A DNA stretch of 64,000 bases from Actibacterium ureilyticum (GCF_002285435.1 NZ_NSBT01000037.1:1194313-1258312); one strand, 5' to 3'; counted from the stretch's first letter, positions 43,495 through 54,199 are shown. The notes: generated from the letters alone by a model not told the origin. Numbers and translations: made by a program.

Positions 43495-44246
43495 TCGAAA
43501 CCGCGCATCTGGATCTGCATATCGGCGACACGCAGATCCTGAACGACATCAGCCTGCGCATCGAACCGGGCGTCATCACCGGGCTGATCGGCCCGAACGG
43601 CGCGGGGAAGTCCACGCTGCTGCATTGCCTGGCCGGGCTGACCCCGGTGACCGGCGGCACCGTGCGCATCGACGGACAGGACCCGTTCAGCGCCGATGAC
43701 ACGGCACGCGCGCGCATGGTCGCGCTGTTGCAGCAATCGCCCGCCATCGTGTCACGGCTGCGGGTGCATGAACTGGTCGCCTTTGGCCGCTGGCCGCATC
43801 ACCAGGGGCGGCCGGGCCCGGACGATGCCCGCCATGTGGACGAGGCGCTTGAGGCGTTTGATCTGACGGCGCTGGCCGACCGGCCGCTTGAGACCCTGTC
43901 GGGGGGGCAGCGGCAACGCGCCTTTGTCGCGATGACCTATGCCCAGGATACGCCCTGGATCCTGCTGGACGAACCGCTGAACGCGCTTGACCCGCGCCAT
44001 GCCCGCAACCTGATGGCGCGGCTTGACGGGCTGGCCCGCACGCGTGGGCGCAGCATCGTGATCGTCGTCCATGACATCAACGCCGCCGCCCGCTGGGCCG
44101 ACCGCATCGTCGCCATGAAAGACAGCCGCGTCTTGGCCCAGGGCCCGACGCAACAGGTGCTGACCCCCGCGACCTTGCTGGACTGTTTCGACACCCCGTT
44201 CGACACGATCCCGCACAAGGGCCGCACCCTGGTCGTTGCGCAATAG
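43491..44246 (+). CDS. Siderophore ABC ATPase (FatE/YclP type)
   Basis: ATPase of 251 residues, overlapping the permease by 4 bp. Walker A is GPNGAGKST, the Q-loop is LLQQSPAIVSRLRVHEL, the signature is LSGGQRQRA, Walker B is WILLDEPLNALD and the switch histidine is in VVHDINAAARWADRI. Last gene of iron module 2. Confidence 0.92.
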   Translation: MIETAHLDLHIGDTQILNDISLRIEPGVITGLIGPNGAGKSTLLHCLAGLTPVTGGTVRIDGQDPFSADDTARARMVALLQQSPAIVSRLRVHELVAFGRWPHHQGRPGPDDARHVDEALEAFDLTALADRPLETLSGGQRQRAFVAMTYAQDTPWILLDEPLNALDPRHARNLMARLDGLARTRGRSIVIVVHDINAAARWADRIVAMKDSRVLAQGPTQQVLTPATLLDCFDTPFDTIPHKGRTLVVAQ

Positions 44247-45430
<1,184 letters not shown>

Positions 45431-45451
45431 TCGCCCCTCATCCACGAAACC

Positions 45452-45475
45452 CCCGCCCGGCATCCGTCGGGCGGG
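45452..45475. promoter_or_regulatory. GC hairpin after the binding-protein gene
   Basis: CCCGCCCG (45452-45459) pairs with CGGGCGGG (45468-45475) over 8 bases, in the 70-bp gap between the binding-protein and ATPase genes. It could favour excess synthesis of the binding protein. Confidence 0.6.
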
Positions 45476-45500
45476 TGCCAGCAAACGGGATCTTCGCATC

Positions 45501-46520
45501 ATGGCCGCCAACCCCCCTGTCATCGCCGCACGCAACGTCTGGAAGATCTTCGGCAAGGCGCCCGAGGCCTATCTGCGGTCGCTGCCCGCCGGCCGCAGCT
45601 TCGACGAGATCCGCGCCGACGGCTATATCGCCGGTGTCCGCGATGTGTCGATCACCGTCGGACGCGGCGAGATGCTGGTCATCATGGGCCTGTCGGGGTC
45701 GGGAAAATCGACGCTGGTGCGATGCTTTTCGCGGCTGCACGACATCACCGGCGGCACGATCGAGGTCGACGGCACCGATATCGGGTCACTGTCGGAACGC
45801 GCGCTGATCGACCTGCGCCGCAGCAAGATGGGCATGGTGTTCCAAAGCTTTGGCCTACTGCCGCATCGCACGGTTCTGGACAACGTGGCCTTTCCGCTGG
45901 AAATGCGCGGCCAGGACCGGCATGCGCGCCGCGAACGCGCGCTGGAAGTGATCCGGCTGGTCGGGCTGGAGGGGCGCGAGGACTATTTCCCCCGTGAATT
46001 GTCGGGCGGCCAGCAACAGCGCGTCGGCATTGCCCGCAGCCTGGCGATCGAGCCCGACATCTGGTTTCTGGACGAGCCGTTTTCGGCGCTGGACCCGCTT
46101 ATTCGCCGCGAGATGCAGAACGAATTCCTGCGCCTGCAGAAGATGCTGCACAAGACCATCGTCTTCATCACCCATGATTTCGACGAGGCGCTGCGCCTGG
46201 CGGACCGGATCGCCATCATGAAGGACGGCGCCATCGAACAATGCGCCACGCCGGACCAGATCGTGCTGAACCCGGCCACCGAATATGTCCGCAAATTCAC
46301 CGAAGATATCGACAAGGCGCGGGTGGTTCATGCCGGTACGCTGGCCGATCCCGCGCTGCGCGCCGAAGGCGCGGCGGTGGATGCGGACGCCTCGGTCCAC
46401 GATCTGGCCAGGCTGCTGATCCAGGATCAGCGCAGCACGATCCCCGTCGAACGCGCGGGCCGCCCCGTGGGCGCCATCCGCCGGGACGAGGCGCTTGGCA
46501 TTCTGGTCGGGGCGCGCTGA
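45501..46520 (+). CDS. Betaine/TMAO-type ABC ATPase (ProV-like)
   Basis: ATPase of 339 residues. Walker A GLSGSGKST, Q-loop VFQSFGLLPHRTV, signature LSGGQQQRV, Walker B IWFLDEPFSALDPLIRREM and switch VFITHDFDEALRLADRI. The C-terminal 70 residues retain only part of the tandem CBS region of ProV (SVHDLARLLIQDQRSTIPV). Its long N-terminal segment (GKAPEAYLRSLPAGRSFDEI) is typical of the family. TGATG joins it to the permease. Confidence 0.9.
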   Translation: MAANPPVIAARNVWKIFGKAPEAYLRSLPAGRSFDEIRADGYIAGVRDVSITVGRGEMLVIMGLSGSGKSTLVRCFSRLHDITGGTIEVDGTDIGSLSERALIDLRRSKMGMVFQSFGLLPHRTVLDNVAFPLEMRGQDRHARRERALEVIRLVGLEGREDYFPRELSGGQQQRVGIARSLAIEPDIWFLDEPFSALDPLIRREMQNEFLRLQKMLHKTIVFITHDFDEALRLADRIAIMKDGAIEQCATPDQIVLNPATEYVRKFTEDIDKARVVHAGTLADPALRAEGAAVDADASVHDLARLLIQDQRSTIPVERAGRPVGAIRRDEALGILVGAR

Positions 46521-48484
46521 TGGCGCACTTGCCCGCGCAGACGACACAGACCGCGCGGCGCCGCGGCGCGCTGGCCCTGACCGGGGCGGCGGGGGCGCTG
46601 ATGCTGTTGCATTATGCCGGGCTGTTGCCCGCCGCGCTGCACAGACTGCCGCCGGAACGGGTGCCGGATCTGGCGGTCTGGCTGGATGCGCTGTTCAACT
46701 TCGTCAAGGACGATTTGGGGCTTCTGGCGCTGACCCGCTGGCTGACCGAGCCGCTACAATGGATGCTGGATGTGACCGCCAATCTGCTGTTCGGCAAGCG
46801 GCGCTGGCCCGGGATCGGCCCGATCCCCTGGACCGCCATCGCCGCGGCGGCCACGGTGCTGGGCTATCACCTGGGCGGCTGGAAGCTGGCGGCGCTGGCG
46901 GGCGGGACATTCGCCTGGACCGCGCTGGTGGGCCAGTGGGACATCGCGATGCAGACCATGTCGGTGCTTGTGATCGCCGCGCCTGCGGCCTTTGCCATCG
47001 GGCTGCTGCTTGGGATCGCGGCATGGAAATACGCCTGGATCGACCGCGCGCTGAAGCCGATCCTGTCGGTGCTGCAAACCCTGCCCTTCTTCACCTATCT
47101 TCTGCCGGCGGTGATCTTCTTCAAGGTCGGGCCGACCGCCGGGGCGGTCGCCACCACGATCTATGCCATCCCGCCGATGATCCTGATGACGACGCTGGGC
47201 CTGCAAAAGGTCAGCCCCGAAATCGTCGAGGCCGGGCAGATGAGCGGCTGCACGCGGCTGCAACTTCTGCGCCATGTCTACCTGCCCGCGGCCAGGACCG
47301 AGATCCTGGTGGGCATCAACCAGGTGATCATGCTCTGCCTGGCCATGGTGGTGCTGACCGCGTTCATCGGCATGCCGGGGCTTGGGGCCAAGCTGTTGGC
47401 GATGATGGGCAGTTTCAAGCTGGGCCGCTCGTTCGAGATCGGCGTGACCATCGTCCTGCTGGCGGTGACGCTGGACCGCATGTCCAAGGCCTGGGTCGCG
47501 CGCCAGCCCATGCATCACGAACGCGGCACGCCGTTCTGGCGGCGGCATTTCGCGCTTCTGGCCGGTCTGGGGCTGTTCGTCCTGTTCTGCATCGTCGCGC
47601 AATTCGTCGACCTGGCCGCCGAAATCGGCCGTCGGCAAAGCCTGAGCATGGGCAAGGAGATCGACACCGCGATCAAGGCCTTTCTGAATATCGGCTGGGT
47701 CAAGGCGACGACCGGGTTCCTGCGGGCGTTTCTGAATGTGCAGGTGCTGATCCCGTTCCGCAACTGTCTGCTGTGGATCCCGACGCCGGCCTTCATCCTG
47801 CTGATCGCGGCCTTTGCCTGGTGGCTGGGCGGGCGCCGGCAGGCGGTGATCGCGGGGCTGTTCTTTGCGCTCGTGGCGCTGTCGGGGTGGTGGGACCGGT
47901 CGGTGATCACGCTTTATTCGGTGATCTCGGCGGTGGCGCTGGCGATGCTGATCGGCCTGCCGGTCGCGGTGCTGGCGGCGCGGTCCGCGCGGTGGTCGAA
48001 CCGGGTGCTGCTGATCTGCGACACGGCCCAGACCTTTCCCAGCTTCGTCTATCTGATCCCCGCGATCATGCTGTTCGGCATCACCGATATCGCGGTCATC
48101 TTCTCGATCCTGATCTTCGCGATGGTGCCGCTGGTCCGTTATACGATCGAAGGGCTGCGCACCGTCCCGCCCGAGGTGATGGAGGCCGCCGACATGTCCG
48201 GCGCCACAAGGTGGCAAAAGCTGGTAAAGGTCCAGCTTCCGCTGGCGCTGCCGACCATGGCGGTGGGGTTCAACCAGGCCATCATGTTCGCGTTCTTCAT
48301 GGTCATTATCGCGGCCTTCATCGGGACGCAGGATCTGGGACAGGAATTGCAGCGCACCCTGGCGGGCACCGATCTGGGCAAGAATTTCGTGCTGGGCATC
48401 TGTGTGTCGCTGATGGCGCTGACCTTCGATCTGACGATCCTGAACTGGGCGGCCGCGCGCAAACGGCAGCTGGGGCTGGGCTGA
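46520..48484 (+). CDS. Double-length ABC permease for betaine/TMAO-type importer
   Basis: A 654-residue permease with two complete ProW-type domains in one chain. The first half has VLQTLPFFTYLLPAVIFFKV and VEAGQMSGCTRLQLLRHVYL; the second repeats the pattern with DTAQTFPSFVYLIPAIMLFG and MEAADMSGATRWQKLVKVQL. Each has its own ATPase-coupling loop, so the transporter could work without a second permease gene. This layout is known in TmoW and related proteins. Ends 16 bp before the convergent FepG-type gene. Confidence 0.9.
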   Translation: MAHLPAQTTQTARRRGALALTGAAGALMLLHYAGLLPAALHRLPPERVPDLAVWLDALFNFVKDDLGLLALTRWLTEPLQWMLDVTANLLFGKRRWPGIGPIPWTAIAAAATVLGYHLGGWKLAALAGGTFAWTALVGQWDIAMQTMSVLVIAAPAAFAIGLLLGIAAWKYAWIDRALKPILSVLQTLPFFTYLLPAVIFFKVGPTAGAVATTIYAIPPMILMTTLGLQKVSPEIVEAGQMSGCTRLQLLRHVYLPAARTEILVGINQVIMLCLAMVVLTAFIGMPGLGAKLLAMMGSFKLGRSFEIGVTIVLLAVTLDRMSKAWVARQPMHHERGTPFWRRHFALLAGLGLFVLFCIVAQFVDLAAEIGRRQSLSMGKEIDTAIKAFLNIGWVKATTGFLRAFLNVQVLIPFRNCLLWIPTPAFILLIAAFAWWLGGRRQAVIAGLFFALVALSGWWDRSVITLYSVISAVALAMLIGLPVAVLAARSARWSNRVLLICDTAQTFPSFVYLIPAIMLFGITDIAVIFSILIFAMVPLVRYTIEGLRTVPPEVMEAADMSGATRWQKLVKVQLPLALPTMAVGFNQAIMFAFFMVIIAAFIGTQDLGQELQRTLAGTDLGKNFVLGICVSLMALTFDLTILNWAAARKRQLGLG

Positions 48485-48500
48485 GGGCCTCGCGCCCGCG

Positions 48501-49532
48501 TCATCCTTTGCGCATCATCACCGCCAACAGGTACAGCCCGCCGATGAAGCCGGTCGTCAACCCCACGGGCAGGACCGCGCCCAACGGGGCGGACTGGCTC
48601 AGCAGATCGGCGCCCATCAGCAGCGCCGCACCGGTCAGCGCCGCCGACAAAAGCGGCACATCCGGCGAGCGGGTCATCCAGCGTGCCAGTTGCGGCGCGG
48701 CCAGCGCGACAAAGGCGATGGGCCCGGTCGCCGCCGTCCCGATCGAGCTGAGCCCCACCGCCGCCAGCACCAGAACCGCACGGCGCCGGGCAACCGGCAC
48801 GCCCAGCTGGCGCGCCATATCCTCGCCCATTTCGATCATCGACAGATCCCGCGCCATCCCCAGAACCACCGGCGCGAACAGCGCCAGCCCAACGCCGACG
48901 GTCGCCACATGATCCCAGTTGCGCGCCGCCAGCGACCCCGCCAGCCAGACCTGCGCGGCGGTCACCATGTCGATCTCGCCCATGGCCAGAAGCATCGTGT
49001 TGATACCGCCCAGAAACGCCCCGGCCCCGATGCCGACCAGCACCAGCCGGTACCCTGCCCCCGCTGCCCGGCCCCGCCGCGCCAGCAACAGAACCGCCAG
49101 CGCCGCCGCCAGCCCCGACCCCACGGCGGTCAGCGCCGTGCGCAGCGGATCAAGGCTGCCCAGCACGATCTGAACCACCGCCCCCGTCGCCGCCCCGGTG
49201 GTAAAGCCGATCACATCGGGCGAGCCCAGCGGGTTGCGCGAGAGCGACTGGAAAACCGCGCCCGCCATGCCCAGCGCGGCCCCCACACCCGCCGCCGTCA
49301 GCACGCGCGGCAACCGCACCCGGCCAAGGATCCGCGCCGCGACCGTGTCGCCATCGCCCAGCAGGGCACCCGCGATTTCGGGCAGCGAAAGCGCCAGCCG
49401 CCCCGTCCCCAACAGCTGGATCGACAGGCCAAGCACCAGCACCAGAAGCCCCGCCCCCACCACCAGCGCGCGGGGACGCCAAAGCAGGCTCAGCCCCCCG
49501 ATCCGCAGCAGGTTCACACCCGGGGGTCTCAT
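48501..49532 (-). CDS. Siderophore ABC permease (FepG type), module 3
   Basis: FecCD-family permease of 343 residues. RNPLGSPDVIGFTTGAATGA marks the FepG side of the pair, with RLPRVLTAAGVGAALGMAGA before it and IEMGEDMARQLGV as the coupling region. ATG at 49532 overlaps the stop of the upstream permease. The in-phase frame continuing to 50174 is a shadow. Confidence 0.9.
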   Translation of the reverse strand: MRPPGVNLLRIGGLSLLWRPRALVVGAGLLVLVLGLSIQLLGTGRLALSLPEIAGALLGDGDTVAARILGRVRLPRVLTAAGVGAALGMAGAVFQSLSRNPLGSPDVIGFTTGAATGAVVQIVLGSLDPLRTALTAVGSGLAAALAVLLLARRGRAAGAGYRLVLVGIGAGAFLGGINTMLLAMGEIDMVTAAQVWLAGSLAARNWDHVATVGVGLALFAPVVLGMARDLSMIEMGEDMARQLGVPVARRRAVLVLAAVGLSSIGTAATGPIAFVALAAPQLARWMTRSPDVPLLSAALTGAALLMGADLLSQSAPLGAVLPVGLTTGFIGGLYLLAVMMRKG

Positions 49533-50518
49533 GGGCGCGCCAGGTTGAAGCGCCGCACCACATGGATGAAGAACGGCCCGCCCAGCAAGGTGGCGACGAT
49601 CCCGGCGGCCAGCTCGTTCGGGGCGACCACGACCCGCCCCGCGATGTCCGACACCAGCAACAGGACCGCGCCGGCCAGCGCCGACAGCGGCAGCGCCCGC
49701 ACGCTGCGTGGCCCGACACAGGCCCGCGCGACATGGGGCGCCACCAGCCCCACAAAGGCGATGGGCCCGGCCGCAGCGGTGGCCGCGCCCGCCAGGGTCA
49801 TGACCGAAAGACAGCCCAGCCCCCAAACCCGCCGGGGGTCCAGGCCAAGCACCCGGCCCAGATCCTGGCCCAGCGCCAGCGCATCCAGCGCCGGGGCCAG
49901 CAGCACGGACAACACCCCGCCCGCCAACAGCGCCGCCAGCATCACCATCCCCACCGTCAGGCCGCGCCCCTCCAGCGCGCCGGCGCCCCAGTTGCGGAAA
50001 ATGTCCAGCACATCCGGCCCGGCATTCAGGATCAACAGCCCCGAGGCCGAGCCCAGCGCCACCGAAAGCCCCGCACCGGCCAGGATCAGCCGGACCGGAT
50101 CGGTCCCGCTGCGATGCGCCCGGCCCAGGAAAAACACCGCCGCCCCGGCCAGCCCCGCGCCCGCGATGGCGCACCAGATATATTGCAAGATCCCGCTCAG
50201 CCCAAAGGCCATGGCGCCAATCACAACCGCAAGCGCGGCGCCGGAATTGACACCCAGAAGGCCCGGCTCGGCCAGCGGATTGCGCGTCAGCGCCTGCATC
50301 AATGCCCCCGCCAGGCCCAGCGCGGCCCCCGCCCCCACCGCAAGCACGGTGCGCGGCAGCCGCAATTCGCGCACCACCAGATGCAGGTCATTGCCGGGGT
50401 CATAGGATGTGAAGGCGCCCAGAACCTGCACCGGCGGCACGGGCCGCGACCCGACCGCCAAGCTCAGCACCGCCAGAACCGCCAACGCGGCCAGCGCCAT
50501 CAGGCCCATGCGCAGCAC
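49529..50518 (-). CDS. Siderophore ABC permease (FepD type), module 3
   Basis: FecCD-family permease of 329 residues. RNPLAEPGLLGVNSGAALAV is the FepD hallmark. The segment LALGQDLGRVLGLDPRRVW couples to the ATPase, which here is encoded apart on the other strand at 52476. Starts 6 bp after the binding-protein stop. Confidence 0.92.
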   Translation of the reverse strand: MLRMGLMALAALAVLAVLSLAVGSRPVPPVQVLGAFTSYDPGNDLHLVVRELRLPRTVLAVGAGAALGLAGALMQALTRNPLAEPGLLGVNSGAALAVVIGAMAFGLSGILQYIWCAIAGAGLAGAAVFFLGRAHRSGTDPVRLILAGAGLSVALGSASGLLILNAGPDVLDIFRNWGAGALEGRGLTVGMVMLAALLAGGVLSVLLAPALDALALGQDLGRVLGLDPRRVWGLGCLSVMTLAGAATAAAGPIAFVGLVAPHVARACVGPRSVRALPLSALAGAVLLLVSDIAGRVVVAPNELAAGIVATLLGGPFFIHVVRRFNLARP

Positions 50519-50524
50519 GGCGGG

Positions 50525-51457
50525 TTACTCGGCCAGTTGCGCGACGACGGTATCGATCATCTGTCGGCCGGAATAGTAATCCACACGAAAGGAACTGGGC
50601 CCCAGGGCATAGACCCGCCCGTCCCTGACCGCTGGCAGATTGGCCAGCACCGGGTCCGCCATGAACGTGCCGATATCGTCGGCATCCGCGGCCAACAGGA
50701 AGATGCTGTCGCCGGTGATCGCGGCGGGCAGATTCTCGTGCGAGATGAAATCGAACTCGCGCGATTGCTGCACGGCACCCGACATTTCGGGCGGAATGCC
50801 GGTGACGGTAAAGCCCATCTCGGCCAACACACGGGCCTGGGCGCTGATGGGTTTGCTGACCCCATAGGTGCCGAAGAAATTATAGGACACGATGCTGACG
50901 CTGCCCGCGGGATGGGCGATGCGTTCAGCGGCGGCATGGGCATGGTCGGTGAAATCCTGCACGACCGCACGGGCCTGATCCTCTTGCCCGGTGACGCGTG
51001 CCAGCGTCGCGGCCAGATCCTCCCACGGATTCACGCCATAGTTCAGTATCAGCACCGGATAGCCCATCGCCGCGATCTCGGGGGCGAAGGGCAGAACGCT
51101 GTCGCCGCCGGTTTCCGAAATGACGACCAGATCGGGTTCGGCCAGGATCAGCGCCTCGATATCGAATTCCAGATCGCGATAGAGCGGCACCACCCCGTGG
51201 TCATGCGCCACATCTGCCCATTGGGTGAAAAACCCGTCATCGTCGGTCAGCGGACCGTCGGCGGCCGATGCGGTGGCCGCAACCGGCGCCCCGATGGCCA
51301 GAAGCGTGCCGGTCAGGCTGGGCGAGGTCGACACGATGCGCTGCGGCGGGGCGTCCAGCGTCAGGGTGCCGGTCGCGTGGTCGATGCTGCGCGGCCAGCC
51401 CTCGTCCGCGGCAAGCGGGGTCGCGGCAAGCAGCAGCAGGGAAAGAAGCGTTTTCAT
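50525..51457 (-). CDS. Ferric-siderophore-binding protein (FepB type), module 3
   Basis: Periplasmic binding protein of 310 residues with signal peptide TLLSLLLLAATPLAAD. Family landmarks: LDAPPQRIVSTSPSLTGTLL, ALILAEPDLVVISETGGDS and SYNFFGTYGVSKPISAQARV, similar to FepB. ATG 51457 shares an ATGA overlap with the siderophore-interacting protein gene. An in-phase frame to 51964 runs through that gene and is not used. Confidence 0.88.
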   Translation of the reverse strand: MKTLLSLLLLAATPLAADEGWPRSIDHATGTLTLDAPPQRIVSTSPSLTGTLLAIGAPVAATASAADGPLTDDDGFFTQWADVAHDHGVVPLYRDLEFDIEALILAEPDLVVISETGGDSVLPFAPEIAAMGYPVLILNYGVNPWEDLAATLARVTGQEDQARAVVQDFTDHAHAAAERIAHPAGSVSIVSYNFFGTYGVSKPISAQARVLAEMGFTVTGIPPEMSGAVQQSREFDFISHENLPAAITGDSIFLLAADADDIGTFMADPVLANLPAVRDGRVYALGPSSFRVDYYSGRQMIDTVVAQLAE

Positions 51458-52317
51458 ACGGCCTCGTCGCGGTCCATCATGTCCTCCAGGGTCAAGCCCT
51501 CGGCGCGGGCGGCCTCGTATGCGGCCAGGCGCTGGCGGTCCAATTCCGTGCTGCACATGCCGTGTTTCCAGTACCCGGTCACCTGAAGCGCCGCGGGCGG
51601 CAGGCCAAGCTTGCGGAAATGGGTCCGCAGAAGCCGCATCTCGCTGCGCTCGCCCGCCGCCCAGATCGTCCAGTCCTGGGGGGAGGTGATGGCGCTGGCG
51701 GCAGCGGCAAAGAGCCGCCCCGTTGTGCCCGCCGCCATGGCCGCGTCGCGCAGCATGAAATGGCGCGCGACCCCCGGCACCCTGGGCAGGGCGTCCATCG
51801 CCGCGCGGTCGCAGCCCTCGACCCAGATCGCGCCGGGCACACCCTGGGGCCAGGCCCGCAGGATCGAAAACACCGCCGGAATCGCGGTGTCGTCGGCGAA
51901 AAGCGCCGCGCGCTTGCCGGGGGTGAATGGCGGCACGAAATGGGTGCGCGGCCCGGTCATCCACACGCGGTCACCCACGCGCAGATCGCGCAGCCAGCGC
52001 ATCGCGGGGCTGTCATCGTCATGCAGGACGACGTCGATCTCGACCTCGCGCCGGGTCGGATCGAAATGGCGGATGGTATAGATCCGGCTGAGCGGGCGGG
52101 CCGCGGCAAGGTCATCGACCTCGATCCGGACGGCCAGGTTCGGTACCGTCCATTGCTGCGGATCGCTTGTATCGACGCGGCCCGTCACCCGCGCAATCGA
52201 CGGATAGGGGCTGGAAATGCCGGTCACATCCAGCGTCGTGCGCTGCATGTCGCGCATGTGGTCCTTCTGATCGAGGATGGCTTTGCGGTCCTCGACCCGG
52301 TGCGTGTGCTGTTCCAT
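51454..52317 (-). CDS. Siderophore-interacting protein, FAD-dependent ferric reductase
   Basis: SIP-family (ViuB/YqjH-like) flavoprotein of 287 residues that reduces ferric siderophore in the cytoplasm and so frees the iron. The FAD-binding part has SRIYTIRHFDPTRREVEIDV near residue 85 (RxYTxR motif) and WLRDLRVGDRVWMTGPRTHF. The C-terminal half has LFADDTAIPAVFSIL, TIWAAGERSEMRLLRTHFRK and VTGYWKHGM, the last being the family's signature. Start at ATG 52317 follows GGAAAG; an in-phase ATG at 52410 would add 31 residues. First gene of the SIP - FepB - FepD - FepG operon. Confidence 0.92.
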   Translation of the reverse strand: MEQHTHRVEDRKAILDQKDHMRDMQRTTLDVTGISSPYPSIARVTGRVDTSDPQQWTVPNLAVRIEVDDLAAARPLSRIYTIRHFDPTRREVEIDVVLHDDDSPAMRWLRDLRVGDRVWMTGPRTHFVPPFTPGKRAALFADDTAIPAVFSILRAWPQGVPGAIWVEGCDRAAMDALPRVPGVARHFMLRDAAMAAGTTGRLFAAAASAITSPQDWTIWAAGERSEMRLLRTHFRKLGLPPAALQVTGYWKHGMCSTELDRQRLAAYEAARAEGLTLEDMMDRDEAV

Positions 52318-52410
52318 CTCGGGCTTTCCATCGGGACCTGTGTCAAAGGTCCGGTCATGGTTGATCTGGCTGGCTGCTTGCAGGACAAGGCCCCGAGTGG
52401 CTGCGTTCAT

Positions 52411-52437
52411 ATTGCATAGCGCGTTCCACGATGCAAT
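52411..52437. promoter_or_regulatory. ATTGCAT...ATGCAAT dyad between divergent iron genes
   Basis: ATTGCAT (52411-52417) and ATGCAAT (52431-52437) are exact complements 13 bp apart, in the gap between the SIP operon and fepC-type gene. Read on the minus strand, 52411-52427 is GGAACGCGCTATGCAAT, which matches 15 of 17 bases with the element at 54183-54199 before the receptor gene. Confidence 0.65.
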
Positions 52438-52475
52438 ACGGGAGGCCATCCGCCCGAAACCGGCATGGAGCCACC

Positions 52476-53291
52476 ATGACAAACCGTTTGAGCGCCCAGG
52501 ACGTGACCCTGCGTTACGACGACCGCGTGATTTCACGGGCGCTGTCGCTGGACATCCCCGATGGCGCCTTCACCGCCATTGTCGGCCCGAACGCCTGTGG
52601 CAAATCCACCCTGCTGCGCGCGCTGGCGCGGCTGATGCCGCCGCAAAGCGGTCAGGTCACGCTGGATGGCAAGGCGATCAGCCGCCTGCCCTCGCGCGAG
52701 GTGGCGCGGCGGCTGGGGCTGTTGCCGCAAAGCCCGTTCGCGCCAGACGGGATTACCGTGGCCGATCTGGTGGCGCGCGGGCGATTTCCCCATCAGCGGT
52801 TTCTGCGGCAATGGTCGCCACAGGATGCGCTGGCCGTGGACCGCGCCCTGGCCGATACCGGCACCAGCCACCTTGCCGACCGGCCGCTTGCGGACCTGTC
52901 CGGCGGGCAGCGGCAGCGGGTCTGGATCGCCATGGCGCTGGCGCAAGAGACCCCGATCCTGCTGCTGGACGAGCCGACGACCTTTCTGGACATCGTCCAC
53001 CAGGTCGACCTGCTGGAGATGCTGGCGCGGCTGAATGCCGCCGGGCGCACCATTGTCGCGGTGCTGCACGAACTGAACCTGGCGTTTCGCTATGCCGATC
53101 ATGTTGTGGCGATGCGCGATGGCGCGGTGGTTGCGGCGGGCGCGCCGTCGCAGATCGTCACCGCCGAACTGATGCGACAGGTTTTTGACCTGGCGGCGCT
53201 GGTGATGCCCGATCCGCTGACCGGGCGTCCGATGGTGATCCCGCATGGCCGCCCGGATGCGGCGGGCGAAGCGGCTCAGATCTCGGGCTGA
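52476..53291 (+). CDS. Siderophore ABC ATPase (FepC type), module 3
   Basis: ATPase of 271 residues, ATG 52476 after GGAG. Walker A GPNACGKST (alanine in place of the usual glycine), Q-loop LPQSPFAPDGITVADLV, signature LSGGQRQRV, Walker B ILLLDEPTTFLD and VLHELNLAFRYADHV. In FepC-class proteins the switch sequence is normally HDLNLA; the E here is a mild variant. Encoded divergently from its permeases, an unusual split. Overlaps the IclR gene end by 16 bp. Confidence 0.92.
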   Translation: MTNRLSAQDVTLRYDDRVISRALSLDIPDGAFTAIVGPNACGKSTLLRALARLMPPQSGQVTLDGKAISRLPSREVARRLGLLPQSPFAPDGITVADLVARGRFPHQRFLRQWSPQDALAVDRALADTGTSHLADRPLADLSGGQRQRVWIAMALAQETPILLLDEPTTFLDIVHQVDLLEMLARLNAAGRTIVAVLHELNLAFRYADHVVAMRDGAVVAAGAPSQIVTAELMRQVFDLAALVMPDPLTGRPMVIPHGRPDAAGEAAQISG

Positions 53292-54085
53292 TCGGGTTCC
53301 GACAGCCCGCCGGTTGCCCGGTTCACGACCCGCGCAACATCCAGCAATGCATGGCGATCCGACGGCGCGCGCAGCTTTCCCAGGTCCGTCACCGTGGTCA
53401 GGACACAGGCCACGGATCCCTGCGCATCCAGAACCGGCGCCGCCTGTCCCGTCACCCCCGACAGAAGGTGGCTTGTCAGCTCTGCCCAGCGGTCGCGGCG
53501 GATCGCGTCCAACGTTGCGCGTGTGGGGGGCGTGCCGCGAAACTCGGGCGGCTGCACGGCGCGCGCTTGTTCGATCAGGGCCCGCGGCAAACAGGACTGG
53601 AACACCAGCCCACAGGCCGAATTGTCCAGCGGCAGGACATCCCCCAACCCGACAGAGCTGATCGCGAACTGCGCGCTGCGATACCAGCGCACCATCACCG
53701 GCCCGCGATCGGTCCAGATCGCCACACCGCCGCTCATCGCGTGGCGTTCAGCCAGTTGCCGCATCTGCGCGCCCGCGATTTCCACCGCATCGACACGGCG
53801 CAGGGCGGCAATCCCCAGCGACAGCGCCCCGGGGCCAAGGTCATAGGCGCTGCTGAGCGGGTCCTGAACCGCCATCCCGTCCTTCAGCAACGTCTGAAGA
53901 TACCGGTGGGCGGTCGACCGCCCGGTGCCGGTTCGGCGCGCAAGCTCGCCCAGCGGCAGGGGGCCATCGGCCCGCGCCAGGCATTCCAGAAACCGGATCG
54001 CCACCGAAACCGACTGGATCATGCTGCTGCGCCGTGGCCCGTCGGCATCGGATTTGTGCCTGGCGGTCTCTGCGGTGTCTGTCAT
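53276..54085 (-). CDS. IclR-family regulator
   Basis: Regulator of 269 residues. The winged helix is at about residues 20-80 (IQSVSVAIRFLECLARADGP, LGELARRTGTGRSTAHRYLQ, TLLKDGMAVQD). The effector domain follows, with the serine- and cysteine-bearing LPLDNSACGLVFQSCL and a PVLDAQGSVACVLTTVT strand. ATG 54085 is preferred over an upstream GTG or ATG that adds a basic leader. Divergent from the receptor and monooxygenase genes, which it probably controls. IclR proteins usually sense small organic acids or aromatics. Confidence 0.88.
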   Translation of the reverse strand: MTDTAETARHKSDADGPRRSSMIQSVSVAIRFLECLARADGPLPLGELARRTGTGRSTAHRYLQTLLKDGMAVQDPLSSAYDLGPGALSLGIAALRRVDAVEIAGAQMRQLAERHAMSGGVAIWTDRGPVMVRWYRSAQFAISSVGLGDVLPLDNSACGLVFQSCLPRALIEQARAVQPPEFRGTPPTRATLDAIRRDRWAELTSHLLSGVTGQAAPVLDAQGSVACVLTTVTDLGKLRAPSDRHALLDVARVVNRATGGLSEPDQPEI

Positions 54086-54182
54086 CTGCTGGGACTTTCG
54101 CCTTGCCCGTGTTGGCGGCGACATTAGGCGACGGCGCCCGCGCCTGTAAAGGCGGCGAATGGCACGCGCCTTGTTGACATGA

Positions 54183-54199
54183 GGAACGCGTCATGCAAT
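54183..54199. promoter_or_regulatory. GGAACGCGTCATGCAAT element before receptor gene
   Basis: GGAACGCGTCATGCAAT lies 79 bp before the receptor start and 98 bp before the IclR start. It is 15/17 identical to the minus-strand element at 52411-52427 near the same module's importer, so both are likely sites for one regulator. Confidence 0.6.
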
